A stretch of 64,000 bases of DNA from an uncultured Muribaculaceae bacterium (GTDB lineage: Bacteria; Bacteroidota; Bacteroidia; Bacteroidales; Muribaculaceae): the NCBI GenBank assembly GCA_944321865.1, contig CALUMZ010000004.1:1-64000 (forward strand). The letters are read 5' to 3'. Shown here in pieces: positions 18,596 to 27,324 of the stretch; positions within the stretch are counted from its first letter, which is position 1, and every line of letters begins with the position of its first letter. The notes beneath the pieces are model-generated. The model made no database searches, was not told the DNA's origin, and saw nothing but the letters and a program-made list of their open reading frames with translations. Position numbers and translations under genes: made by a program.

Positions 18596-19165
18596 ATGTC
18601 AACTAAAAATTTATTACTTCTTTTTTTCTTTCCGATTACACTTTTTATCATGAATTCGTGTGATGACACACAGCTTGCCAAGGATGCCGACGGGAGATGG
18701 GAAGGCACGTTCAGGATAAAAGACGAATATGGAACGCCTCAAACACAAAAAGTCGAATATGAATTCAAGTATATCGAAGACAACCTGACAGATGGAGGTG
18801 AGTTTACACAAACTTATGCCATTGATTGCGAAGAACAGGAAGACGGAATAAACGTAAAATATACCGTCAAGACAGAAATAAAGGGGACTTGGGAGGTAAT
18901 AATAAATGACATGTATCTCACTTACAACCTGTCGTCGCTTGAAGTCTCGATTGAAAACCTGCAATGCAACGCCCCATTGTGGCTTGCCGGTGGGTCGGAC
19001 GCAGTTTCAGAAGAGATTCGCAAAAACGTTTACAAGTCTCTCTATGATGAATATGAAACCTCCAATGACGAAGGCTACTACTTTGCCGGGTTGGAAGTGA
19101 CCGACGACAAGTTGTCATTTGAAACTTCCGACATCGGCCGCATGGAATTTGAACGTGTAAAATAA
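18596..19165 (+). CDS. Predicted lipoprotein, function unknown
   Basis: A 189-residue protein with a hydrophobic signal peptide and lipobox ending at the Cys of FIMNSCDD, followed by acidic residues. The body (ADGRWEGTFRIKDEYG, then VKTEIKGTWEVIINDMYLTYNL) reads as a beta-rich lipocalin-like or DUF-type fold, but I cannot name the family. The frame is open back to 18518, but the signal peptide begins at the ATG at 18596. First gene of a plus-strand lipoprotein cluster. The WG-repeat gene follows after 19 bp. Confidence 0.75.
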   Translation: MSTKNLLLLFFFPITLFIMNSCDDTQLAKDADGRWEGTFRIKDEYGTPQTQKVEYEFKYIEDNLTDGGEFTQTYAIDCEEQEDGINVKYTVKTEIKGTWEVIINDMYLTYNLSSLEVSIENLQCNAPLWLAGGSDAVSEEIRKNVYKSLYDEYETSNDEGYYFAGLEVTDDKLSFETSDIGRMEFERVK

Positions 19166-19184
19166 CTAAAAAACATAAACCATT

Positions 19185-20900
19185 ATGACCAAACCAAACA
19201 AGTTACTGACAGTTGCGGTACACGTGGCAATCGTATCATCGCTGCTCGCTACCGTTGCCTGCAACAATGCGGGCGTAAACAATGCGTTTCCCGAAACAGA
19301 TGCCATTCCTTTCTTGGAAACAGAGGGGGGCCGATATGGATTTATCTCCACATCTTCGGGCGAAATATTGTGTTCCAATGAAATCAAAGTCGATGCCTTG
19401 ACCGGCACGATTTCCTCATCGATAAACGGTGTGTTCAAAGTTCCCGTCTCCGATGGTTATGTATATTATACCAATCCGGCGAAGCCCGAAAAAATCGGTA
19501 ACGGCCATTACCTGCGCGGCGGCTATTACACCGCGGGCTGCATCCCGGTGGTCGCCGGACAAGGCAAGCCCATTTCGCTCATCGACATAAAGGGTAATGA
19601 GATTGCCAAGCTCGATGAAAACATCATCTGCACCAATTCTTACTTCAGTGACGGCCTGCTGCTGTTTAAAGATTCGGACAACAAATATGGTTACATCGAC
19701 GGCAAAGGCAAGATCGCCATACCGGCAAAATTCACCTACGCACAGCCATTCAATGAAGGCATAGCCGTGGTTTCCAATACCGATGCAGACGAAACGGCCA
19801 AAGAGTATTTCTTGATTGGAACAAAAGGTGAAACCGTGGCCAAACTTAAATTCGACAACCTCGACATGAGCGTACCAATGTTCTTCGATGGCGCGTTGGT
19901 GTGTGGCAACAGGGTCATAGGCAAGGATGGCAAGCTGCTTTTCCGTTCCCCGTCGAAGTGGGATTACGTGTCGCCTTATAACGGAGGATATGCGAGCTAC
20001 ATGGAAAATGGCCGCTTCGGCATTGTCGACAAAAAGGGCGAAGTTGTGATAAAAGCCAGATATGACTATGCGCTTACAAAAATGAGAAATTCATTCATGA
20101 CCATTAAATCGGCTTCCGAGTCGGACGAGGATTTTTACTATAACATCGTATTTATCGACAACAATGGCAAGCAAATAGGCAAAATCGAGAAAGTGTCAAG
20201 TCATGGAGTATTGTCCGACAATCTTGTGGCTGTATATGACGGAAACGGATATTACCTGTGTGACGGCGAAGGGAAGCCGCTTAACAACGATGAATACTCA
20301 TTCATTCCTGCCTACTCGGCAATGTTCAACAACAACTCCACTTTCATCTCCACTTTCCAACCCGACGGTGACTACACAGGCACCATGCTGTGTGACTGGA
20401 TTTACAGCGACTACCTGCCCGCCGACAAAGTGGCTGCCGACATATTGGATGGTCTGAACGTCGCAGGCGGATTCGACAACATAACGTTTGGCGAGACATT
20501 AAGCGATGTGATGAAAGATTACCAATTCAGTGCACTATGGAGAGACTACGCCTACAAGAACGTTTATGAATTCAAGAATGAGGTAATACACGGATTCAAT
20601 GTTTCTTACAACATCAGGTTCAACGAGCAAATAGCCGACTACAACGATTATAATCACAACGCAACTGTCAGCGGCATCATTATAATACCCGATTACAGCA
20701 CTGCCGGAAACTATACCGATGTTCCCCGGAAAATGTATGCCGCCATCACAAAAAAGATAACCGACAGCGGATTGCCCGTCTATGCCAAAGGTAACGAATG
20801 GGAGGGCTACATCATGGACACATTTTATAAGGAAGGTAGCCCATACGCAGTCTCCGTCGACCAAAACGCATCAATTATAGCCATCGAAACAATCAATTAA
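19185..20900 (+). CDS. WG-repeat lipoprotein
   Basis: A 571-residue lipoprotein: signal peptide with the lipid Cys in LLATVACNN, then repeated WG-type beta units such as GRYGFISTSSGEIL, KYGYIDGKGKIAIPAKF and RFGIVDKKGEVVIKARYDYA. WG repeats build a beta-propeller-like scaffold and are thought to mediate binding. The last ~170 residues (after the Asp-Lys-Val segment near 415) are a separate unassigned domain. It directly follows the preceding lipoprotein gene and is likely co-transcribed. Confidence 0.85.
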   Translation: MTKPNKLLTVAVHVAIVSSLLATVACNNAGVNNAFPETDAIPFLETEGGRYGFISTSSGEILCSNEIKVDALTGTISSSINGVFKVPVSDGYVYYTNPAKPEKIGNGHYLRGGYYTAGCIPVVAGQGKPISLIDIKGNEIAKLDENIICTNSYFSDGLLLFKDSDNKYGYIDGKGKIAIPAKFTYAQPFNEGIAVVSNTDADETAKEYFLIGTKGETVAKLKFDNLDMSVPMFFDGALVCGNRVIGKDGKLLFRSPSKWDYVSPYNGGYASYMENGRFGIVDKKGEVVIKARYDYALTKMRNSFMTIKSASESDEDFYYNIVFIDNNGKQIGKIEKVSSHGVLSDNLVAVYDGNGYYLCDGEGKPLNNDEYSFIPAYSAMFNNNSTFISTFQPDGDYTGTMLCDWIYSDYLPADKVAADILDGLNVAGGFDNITFGETLSDVMKDYQFSALWRDYAYKNVYEFKNEVIHGFNVSYNIRFNEQIADYNDYNHNATVSGIIIIPDYSTAGNYTDVPRKMYAAITKKITDSGLPVYAKGNEWEGYIMDTFYKEGSPYAVSVDQNASIIAIETIN

Positions 20901-20997
20901 CCACTATCAAAGTATATAAATTTTGAACCTTTTTTTATAGCAAATCGGCCATTAGGCTTTGGCCTGTATAAAATTAACAATCAAAACAAAAAACGAC

Positions 20998-21435
20998 ATG
21001 AAAAAGATTTTAAAATTACTGTTTTTCCCTCTCTTCTTATTGAGCCTGTCGGCATGCGGAACCGAAATCGACAACCGTATTTATGAAGCCGCCGATGCCC
21101 TAGACAATACTGACTATGAAGATGCCCAAAACATCTGTGACCGCACAATAAACAGATATTGGGACGAAATGACACTCGAAAACAAATGCGACCTTGCTGC
21201 TATATACGCAGTATTGTACTCAGAAATGGATGGCGATGAGAATGACAAGCACAACATTGGTATGCTCAAAAAGTGCTATTCTTCAGCAATGGACGAAGAC
21301 TCAAAGGCAACACGCGAGTATCTTAACTCTTTAGAAGATGGGGCACATGACGCTATTGAATTAGTGATAGAAATGACCGATTGGGCAAATGAATTGGAAG
21401 ATTTAGGGGATGATTTGGAAGACTTAGGTTATTAA
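20998..21435 (+). CDS. Small acidic lipoprotein, paralogue A
   Basis: A 145-residue lipoprotein: MKKILKLLFFPLFLLSLSAC signal with a lipobox, then a helical, strongly acidic body. It is clearly a duplicate of the gene at 22267: the identical segment LENKCDLA, the CDR motif and ATREYLNS are shared, as are the bases around the start codon (aaacgacATGAAAAAGAT). Function unknown. An upstream in-frame ATG at 20959 lacks a signal sequence. Confidence 0.75.
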   Translation: MKKILKLLFFPLFLLSLSACGTEIDNRIYEAADALDNTDYEDAQNICDRTINRYWDEMTLENKCDLAAIYAVLYSEMDGDENDKHNIGMLKKCYSSAMDEDSKATREYLNSLEDGAHDAIELVIEMTDWANELEDLGDDLEDLGY

Positions 21436-21502
21436 GGATTCTCCATAACCATAGCTACGTAATTCCAAAGTAACACACAAAATATTTTATAAAACTATCA
21501 AC

Positions 21503-21982
21503 ATGAATGCAGAATCATTAATCAACATTTCAGAGGCTTTTCTCAAGTCTCATCAGCAAAAAAGCAAAAACGTATATTTGTTAGATGCCATCACCCCAGA
21601 TGTATTGGCCATACATGCCAAAAACAGTGGTCCCATTGGTTCCGGAGAACGACCTTTGCTTGCCGTGAACAAAAAAATACCCGGGACCATAGGCGGATAC
21701 GGTTGGTCAGGTCTACTGATAACCGATAAAAATTTATACTACAAGTGTGTAAAAGACAACTTCTTTTCAAGTTTAATAGTACTGACCAATAAAGGAATAT
21801 TGCCATTGGAACAAATCAAAAGTCTTGCCATAGGCCGGCATGATGCATGCCTAGGCACAGCATATATAGGGCATCAACTGGTTATTAACGGCAAGGTTGT
21901 AGGACTTTTAAGAATGGGCGGAGGTATGCTTCTTGACGAAAAAGCAATCAATGAATTGCAATATATATTCAGTAATATATGA
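21503..21982 (+). CDS. Unknown cytosolic protein in lipoprotein cluster
   Basis: A 159-residue protein with no signal peptide. The segment GWSGLLITDKNLYYKC followed by LPLEQIKSLAIG suggests a PH-like beta barrel as in bacterial YcxB/SHOCT-associated domains, but this is only a resemblance. It is somewhat AT-richer than the surrounding housekeeping genes. The last 4 bp overlap the start of the next small membrane protein gene (ATGA), so the two are coupled. Confidence 0.6.
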   Translation: MNAESLINISEAFLKSHQQKSKNVYLLDAITPDVLAIHAKNSGPIGSGERPLLAVNKKIPGTIGGYGWSGLLITDKNLYYKCVKDNFFSSLIVLTNKGILPLEQIKSLAIGRHDACLGTAYIGHQLVINGKVVGLLRMGGGMLLDEKAINELQYIFSNI

Positions 21983-22224
21983 AACCGTTCAATATAAGAT
22001 ACAAGGCATATACCGAAGCATCCAAAATTGCGTCACGATTGGGAAACATATTTTCATTTATCGTGATGATCATCGCTATTGGCCTCTTATTTCATTTTAA
22101 TCCTAGCATATTATTATGGATTATATTTGTCATAATAATTCTATTTATTACTGGAATAATCGACATTATACTGAAACGGATTTTCCTGAAGATATTCTTT
22201 AAACGCAAATTACGTAAAATGTAA
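21979..22224 (+). CDS. Small membrane protein, two helices
   Basis: An 81-residue protein with two hydrophobic segments (about residues 25-41 and 45-64) and a very basic tail (KRIFLKIFFKRKLRKM). Translationally coupled to the preceding gene by a 4-bp overlap. The pair sits between the two copies of the duplicated lipoprotein gene. Function unknown. Confidence 0.6.
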   Translation: MKPFNIRYKAYTEASKIASRLGNIFSFIVMIIAIGLLFHFNPSILLWIIFVIIILFITGIIDIILKRIFLKIFFKRKLRKM

Positions 22225-22266
22225 ACCGACTGCGCATTAACAAAGTCTCCAAATAAAAAAAACGAC

Positions 22267-22728
22267 ATGAAAAAGATTTTAACATTACTGTTTTTCCCCA
22301 TCTTTTTATTGGGATTATCGGCGTGCGGGAACGAAATCACCAACCAAATCAACGAAGCCGCCGAAGCTGTGGAAAACTCCGACAATGAATTGGCACAAAG
22401 CATCTGCGACCGCATCGTTGACGAGCATTGGGACGACCTGACACTCGAAAACAAATGCGACCTTGCAGTCCTATATGTGTCATTTCTTGAATTAGACCTA
22501 ACCGGCGGAGAAAATAATGAACACAACTTGGAGATGCTCAAGCAGTGTTACACTTCGGCAAAGGAAGAAGACCCTGACGCTACGCGCGAATACCTCAACT
22601 CAATGCAAGATGGCTTCACCGGCACTATTGAAGTGTTTATAGGAGGCGACTGGCTGAATGAATTTGAAGAATCGGGTATTGATATCGAAGGATTGCAAGA
22701 TGTTCACCCCGACGAATTAGGGTATTAA
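22267..22728 (+). CDS. Small acidic lipoprotein, paralogue B
   Basis: A 153-residue paralogue of the protein at 20998, with the same signal peptide (MKKILTLLFFPIFLLGLSAC) and a matching helical body (LTLENKCDLAVLY). The C-terminus diverges (FIGGDWLNEFEESG). The duplication includes the start-codon context, which argues for a direct duplication of about 1.27 kb spacing. It ends the plus-strand cluster and meets the Ser/Thr kinase gene convergently. Confidence 0.75.
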   Translation: MKKILTLLFFPIFLLGLSACGNEITNQINEAAEAVENSDNELAQSICDRIVDEHWDDLTLENKCDLAVLYVSFLELDLTGGENNEHNLEMLKQCYTSAKEEDPDATREYLNSMQDGFTGTIEVFIGGDWLNEFEESGIDIEGLQDVHPDELGY

Positions 22729-22754
22729 CAATAAAAAACGGAAGCTATACTAAA

Positions 22755-24689
22755 TTATTCGTATAGCTCGGAATCAAAGATGGCATCCACGGTGCCATCT
22801 TTTTTGTTATGTTCATCCATCATTTCAATAGTCTTTGGGTCATATACGCGATAAACCCATGTACCGTCTTCCTGCAATTTGCCTTCTTTAACCCTACCGT
22901 CGGGCAACGTTTCGGTAGTCGATTCAACCATGAAATAGATACCGGTACGCTCACTTGCCGCACGCAATTTTGCCGCACCTATGACTATATTGGCATCTTC
23001 AATGCTCTTAATCGTGGAAAGAACTATCTCCCAACTTTGCTCATACAAAGCCGATTTCTTTGCCACACGCTCCGAAAGCCACTCATCGGCTTGGCTTTTT
23101 GCCAAATGCCGCCAAAACCCTATGTTTGCCTTTACATAAGAATCCTTGGTCGTCAAAGTATCGCACAAGTTCAAATATCCCACATAATTGCGGAATGCCG
23201 CAATAGTTGCCATTCTGTAAGCCTGCTCATTTAACGGCACTGCCTGTCCCGCGCCGTAAAGCCTTGAAATCTTGTCTTCGACCAATGGGCGGTATAACAT
23301 GCGCAACTCATTATATTTAAAATCGGTATAGTAATCAGCAATTTCATAATAACTGCCTGCTTGCTTTCCGGCATCTCCTGTGGCGACATCTTTGTCTATC
23401 CATTTATGGACTTTATCTTTCACCTGCTCACGCAATCCGCCAGCCAAACGGCAACCGGCAATCACGTTCTCCACATCATCGGGGGTGCGCGCGCCGTCAA
23501 TGCGCTTTACCACATCAAGCATACTTGAACATACTATGGAATATACATCTGCTTCAATGTCATAAACTTTTGGCTCCGAAGAATAAGGCGGACGTTCGGC
23601 AAGCATAACCTGTTGCCCGAAAAAGTCATTGACCGACGGAACTACACCCAAGGCCGACGGCAATGAGTCCTCCACTGCCCCGGCGGGCTGTTGCCTATCA
23701 TCGGCAGCAACGGCAGACTGCCTCCCGGCATAGGACGAGGGAGTATCAGGCGACATGCTTTGCCGCTGATTTGATATGGCCGCATCTCCGGCAGGCGGGA
23801 GTTCTTGCAATGTATCGGATGACGAAACAAGCACGTCTTGCCGTGAAACGGTGGCAATTTTCAAAATGGCAACCAACCCGACGGCAGAAATCATTGCAAC
23901 CGCGATTGCAATGCGCAACCATGCGTTACGGCGATGCCTTGCGGCAATCATTGCTGGTATCTCATCGGCTCGCCGGGGGCGGTCGGCGGGATTTGTGGCA
24001 AAGCAGCGGCGAGCGACGTGGCGCATCGCCCGGTCGCAGCCGGGCATCTCGCTCATTATCTTGCCCAAGGCATAGATGTCGGCACGGCAGTCGACTGTCG
24101 CGCCTGCCTCGGTTTGCTCGGGTGCGGCATACGCCCTTGTTCCGGCCGAAGCCTTCAAGACGGCATAACTGTCGGTATCGGCATACCCAAAATCGATGAT
24201 TTTGACATGGTTGCCATTGGCCGTAATCAATATGTTTTCGGGCTTGAGGTCGCGGTGAACCACCTGATGCTTGTGAATATATGCCAACGCACTGCATGTT
24301 TCTGACACAATCTGCCCTACACTCTCCCCCGGGGTGAGCAGATTCCCGGCGATGCACTCGCGCAGCGTCAGCCCGTCGACATATTCCATGACGATGCACG
24401 GCCCGAGGTCGGGAACCTCCTCCATGCCGAGCGTTTGCGCCACATTGGGGTGCGACAGGCCGTAACCTATCTCAAATTCCTTGACAAGCAAGCGGCGAAA
24501 CAACGGATCGGCGGCACAGCATGGCTTCAATGCCTTCAGCACAAACCACTTGCCGTGCCGCATTGCCTTGTAAAGCACACAGTGGCTTCCGGGCGAAGAG
24601 TTCCCAAGCAATGTGACATTCTCAAACCGCTGCGAAAATATCACATCGTCACGACCCGCATCAAAAAAAACTGAATCCTCGTCGCCCAT
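22755..24689 (-). CDS. Membrane-bound eukaryotic-like Ser/Thr kinase
   Basis: A 644-residue protein with an N-terminal cytosolic kinase domain: catalytic Lys52 (VLKALK), HRDLKPEN at 145-152 with Asp147, DFG at 166-168 and APEQ at 189-192. The glycine loop is poor (LGNSSPGSH), but the other catalytic residues are intact, so it is probably active. One transmembrane helix lies at about 256-278. The ~365-residue extracytoplasmic part has helical stretches and no domain I recognise. It starts 6 bp after the stop of a hybrid histidine-kinase-like gene, so the two form an operon. Unusual for Bacteroidales, where two-component systems dominate. Confidence 0.9.
   Translation of the reverse strand: MGDEDSVFFDAGRDDVIFSQRFENVTLLGNSSPGSHCVLYKAMRHGKWFVLKALKPCCAADPLFRRLLVKEFEIGYGLSHPNVAQTLGMEEVPDLGPCIVMEYVDGLTLRECIAGNLLTPGESVGQIVSETCSALAYIHKHQVVHRDLKPENILITANGNHVKIIDFGYADTDSYAVLKASAGTRAYAAPEQTEAGATVDCRADIYALGKIMSEMPGCDRAMRHVARRCFATNPADRPRRADEIPAMIAARHRRNAWLRIAIAVAMISAVGLVAILKIATVSRQDVLVSSSDTLQELPPAGDAAISNQRQSMSPDTPSSYAGRQSAVAADDRQQPAGAVEDSLPSALGVVPSVNDFFGQQVMLAERPPYSSEPKVYDIEADVYSIVCSSMLDVVKRIDGARTPDDVENVIAGCRLAGGLREQVKDKVHKWIDKDVATGDAGKQAGSYYEIADYYTDFKYNELRMLYRPLVEDKISRLYGAGQAVPLNEQAYRMATIAAFRNYVGYLNLCDTLTTKDSYVKANIGFWRHLAKSQADEWLSERVAKKSALYEQSWEIVLSTIKSIEDANIVIGAAKLRAASERTGIYFMVESTTETLPDGRVKEGKLQEDGTWVYRVYDPKTIEMMDEHNKKDGTVDAIFDSELYE
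22776..22806 (+). terminator. Terminator embedded in the opposing kinase gene
   Basis: AAAGATGGCA (22776-22785) and TGCCATCTTT (22793-22802) form a stem with a 7-nt loop followed by a T run. It serves the plus-strand lipoprotein gene but lies within the last codons of the convergent kinase gene. A second 8-bp hairpin (AGCTATAC/GTATAGCT, 22743-22768) surrounds the kinase stop codon. Confidence 0.65.
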
Positions 24690-24695
24690 GCCACC

Positions 24696-27020
24696 TTACT
24701 TACCTTGCAATTTAGAGGTGAATGCCGGGAACCCACTCAAGTGCTTGCGGCACATAGCCAGCAAGTCATCACGATTCACGGGCTTCACAAGATAGTCGTT
24801 TGCCCCGGCAGTCATGGCATCTTCCACCTGCGACTTGGAATTAGATGGCAGCACGGCCACGATGGGCAACACGGCCGAATATGCGCGAATGCTCTCGATA
24901 GCCTTCAGTCCGCTGTCCGACGACAAGTTGACCCCGGCAAGCACCATGTTGATGTTTTTGGTGTTGCAAGCCATCAATGCTTCATCGGCATTGTGTGCAT
25001 GAACGAGCCACACGTTGGTGCCGAGGCGTTCCATCAATACCTTCAGATACAAGAACGACGTGCTTTCGGCCTCGACGATGAGCACCGTGGGATAATTGGG
25101 GTCGGCAATCACTGCGCCCGACCCGTTTACGTTGTCATCGATTTTCAGCGGCAGGCGCAACGTGAAAGTTGTCCCAACACCCTGCGTCGACTTAAACGTG
25201 AGTGTGCCTTGCAGCAATTGCGCGTTGCGCTGCGCTATGGTAAGTCCCAACCCCATCTTTTCATGCAAGTTAAGCAAGTCGGGTTGATGCCCGTCGAAAA
25301 TCTGCGTCAGCAACATTTGCCGCCGTTGCGGAATGCCTATGCCGGTGTCGTTCACCGAAATCAATATATTCTTGCCGTCATCGGCTATGCGGTAGCCAAA
25401 TGTGATTTTGCCTTGTGCCGTATACTTCAAGGCATTGTCGAGCAGGTGGTAAATTATTTTGGAAATTCGTTCACGGTCGCTCACAATATGGCTATCCTCG
25501 TCCTTCAGCGGCAGCACCATGTTGATGGCCACGGCGCGCTCGCTCACGATTATCTTGAAGTCTTCGTAAATGTCGCGCAGCAGGTCGTTGATGCACACGT
25601 CGCCCACGTTCACCCGCGCCCCGCTTGAATACGACTTCGAGAAGTCGGCAATGTCGTCGATGGCCTGCTTCATCTTCAGCGCCGAGTGGCTTATTATTTT
25701 CCCATACCCGATGATTTCTTCCTGTTTCAACCCCGGGGTCGACAATATTTCGGTAAAGTCGTCGATGGTGTTAATTGGAGCCTTCAATTCACGTGCGAGA
25801 TTCTCGATAAACGCACCGCGGTAGGCATTCAGCCGGTCGGCCTCCTCCTTTGAACGCACAAGTTCCTCGTTAAGGGCATTCACCGTCTGATTGGTGATTT
25901 TCAGGTAACGCTTGAGCTTGCGGTTGCGGATGCTCGATATTGCCATAAACACCACCACCATCAGCACCACGACGGCAGCAATCAACGTGTAAGGCCAATA
26001 TTTGCTTTCCGACGAGAACAGTCCCGGCGGCTCGTTGATTATGCGGCTGCCGGCGGGCAGAGCCGAAGTGTCGATGCCGAAGCGCACCAATTCGTTGTAA
26101 TCAAACACGTAATACAACTTGTTTGCATTGTTTATCGGTATTGATGCCACATTCTCACCGGCAAGCAACCGGGCCACCATCCGGCCGGCCGCCTGCCCCT
26201 GTTCATACTGCGAGACCATCTGCCCGCCCAACACCCCGCGACCGAGGCCGTGAGACCACAGGTGGAACAATGGCGATTGCAAGTTAGATGTAATCAGGTT
26301 AAGACTTTCATAGAAACTTTTTGTTTCCCCGTGACAGTCGGTATAGGCCGACAACAACAATACAGGAATATCAGCCGGAATCAGGCGCAACGTATCGGCA
26401 AGGGCTTCGAATGAAATCCCATTCAAGTCGATTATTTCATAATCGCTCCAAGCAAGCGTGGCTGCCGAAGAAAACGCATCAGAGTCGGCACGGCCCGTCA
26501 AAGTCCCGTCGGAAATGGCTATGGCACGCGGCGAGTTGGGGAACAGGTTTTTCATCAGCCGTATTGTACCATTCAATCCCAACGACTCCACCACTCCCGT
26601 CATGCCGGGGTTGGACTCTTGTTTCATTGCCATACGCTCGTTGTTGACACCAAGGAATACAATAGGAACACCGGCAAACAGGCTGTCTTGGCGCGACAGA
26701 GCAAACGCGAAAGCATTATCATCGGCCACCACCGCCACGTCGTAACGGGGCAACCGGGCGAGCTTGAATGCAAGACGCTCCTCAAACGAGCGCACATTGC
26801 CGGCTTCGGGGAAACGCTTGCAGTCCATTTCCTCGACGTCAATCGCCACCGAGTCGGCGTTCAACACCGACCGCAAGCCTTCTAATTGCCTGTGCACCGT
26901 AGGAAACGACATGTCATAAGAAGTTATGTACAATATGTTCCTTTGTGTGAAAGCTTTTGCCTGCGGCAAGCAACAAGCAACAAGCAACAATGCCATAAAA
27001 ACATGCCTAAATACCATCAT
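24696..27020 (-). CDS. Hybrid histidine-kinase-like protein lacking phospho-acceptors
   Basis: A 774-residue protein: signal peptide, a periplasmic ABC-substrate-binding-like sensor (about 25-335), a membrane helix at 344-362, a HisKA-like helical pair, an HATPase domain with N box (LLDNALKY, ~526-533), G1 (NDTGIGIP) and G2 (MGLGLTIA), then a receiver-like domain (644-760). In the HisKA motif the phospho-accepting His is Arg410 (NLARELKAP, codon CGT). In the receiver, the phospho-accepting Asp is Gly696 (VLAGVNL), and the acidic pair reads Glu-Ala. The conserved receiver Lys746 remains. It should bind ATP but cannot relay phosphate in the usual way. First gene of an operon with the Ser/Thr kinase. 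Confidence 0.85.
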   Translation of the reverse strand: MMVFRHVFMALLLVACCLPQAKAFTQRNILYITSYDMSFPTVHRQLEGLRSVLNADSVAIDVEEMDCKRFPEAGNVRSFEERLAFKLARLPRYDVAVVADDNAFAFALSRQDSLFAGVPIVFLGVNNERMAMKQESNPGMTGVVESLGLNGTIRLMKNLFPNSPRAIAISDGTLTGRADSDAFSSAATLAWSDYEIIDLNGISFEALADTLRLIPADIPVLLLSAYTDCHGETKSFYESLNLITSNLQSPLFHLWSHGLGRGVLGGQMVSQYEQGQAAGRMVARLLAGENVASIPINNANKLYYVFDYNELVRFGIDTSALPAGSRIINEPPGLFSSESKYWPYTLIAAVVVLMVVVFMAISSIRNRKLKRYLKITNQTVNALNEELVRSKEEADRLNAYRGAFIENLARELKAPINTIDDFTEILSTPGLKQEEIIGYGKIISHSALKMKQAIDDIADFSKSYSSGARVNVGDVCINDLLRDIYEDFKIIVSERAVAINMVLPLKDEDSHIVSDRERISKIIYHLLDNALKYTAQGKITFGYRIADDGKNILISVNDTGIGIPQRRQMLLTQIFDGHQPDLLNLHEKMGLGLTIAQRNAQLLQGTLTFKSTQGVGTTFTLRLPLKIDDNVNGSGAVIADPNYPTVLIVEAESTSFLYLKVLMERLGTNVWLVHAHNADEALMACNTKNINMVLAGVNLSSDSGLKAIESIRAYSAVLPIVAVLPSNSKSQVEDAMTAGANDYLVKPVNRDDLLAMCRKHLSGFPAFTSKLQGK

Positions 27021-27105
27021 ACCTGAACTTCCTTTTTTATGCCTTTACATTGGTTTCGCAGTATTTCAGGCGCCGCACGGCAATCTTCCCGGCCGACACC
27101 AAGCA

Positions 27106-27113
27106 CAAAAGTA
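27106..27113 (-). promoter_or_regulatory. -7 box of the kinase operon
   Basis: TACTTTTG on the minus strand, about 86 bp before the ATG at 27020. It lies in the 304-bp divergent space 27021-27324, which otherwise holds only the opposite promoter. Confidence 0.45.
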
Positions 27114-27229
27114 CAAAAAAATAAGACTATTATCATGGCTTGCCCTCATATAGCAAACATAATTTTTTTACAACAAACTTCGGTCAACAAAAGAGCCATG
27201 CAACATATAGCGCAAAAAATGGTGTATGC

Positions 27230-27260
27230 TTGTATTTTAACTCTAATTTGTATATTTTTG
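27230..27260 (+). promoter_or_regulatory. Promoter of the RecQ-like fusion gene
   Basis: TTG at 27230-27232 and TATTTTTG at 27253-27260, with 20 bp between them. The leader to the ATG at 27325 is about 58 nt. Confidence 0.6.
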
Positions 27261-27324
27261 TCATTACAACATAATCAAGTGACATTGCAACGGCATAAAC
27301 CATAATTATGCTTCATCAGGAACA

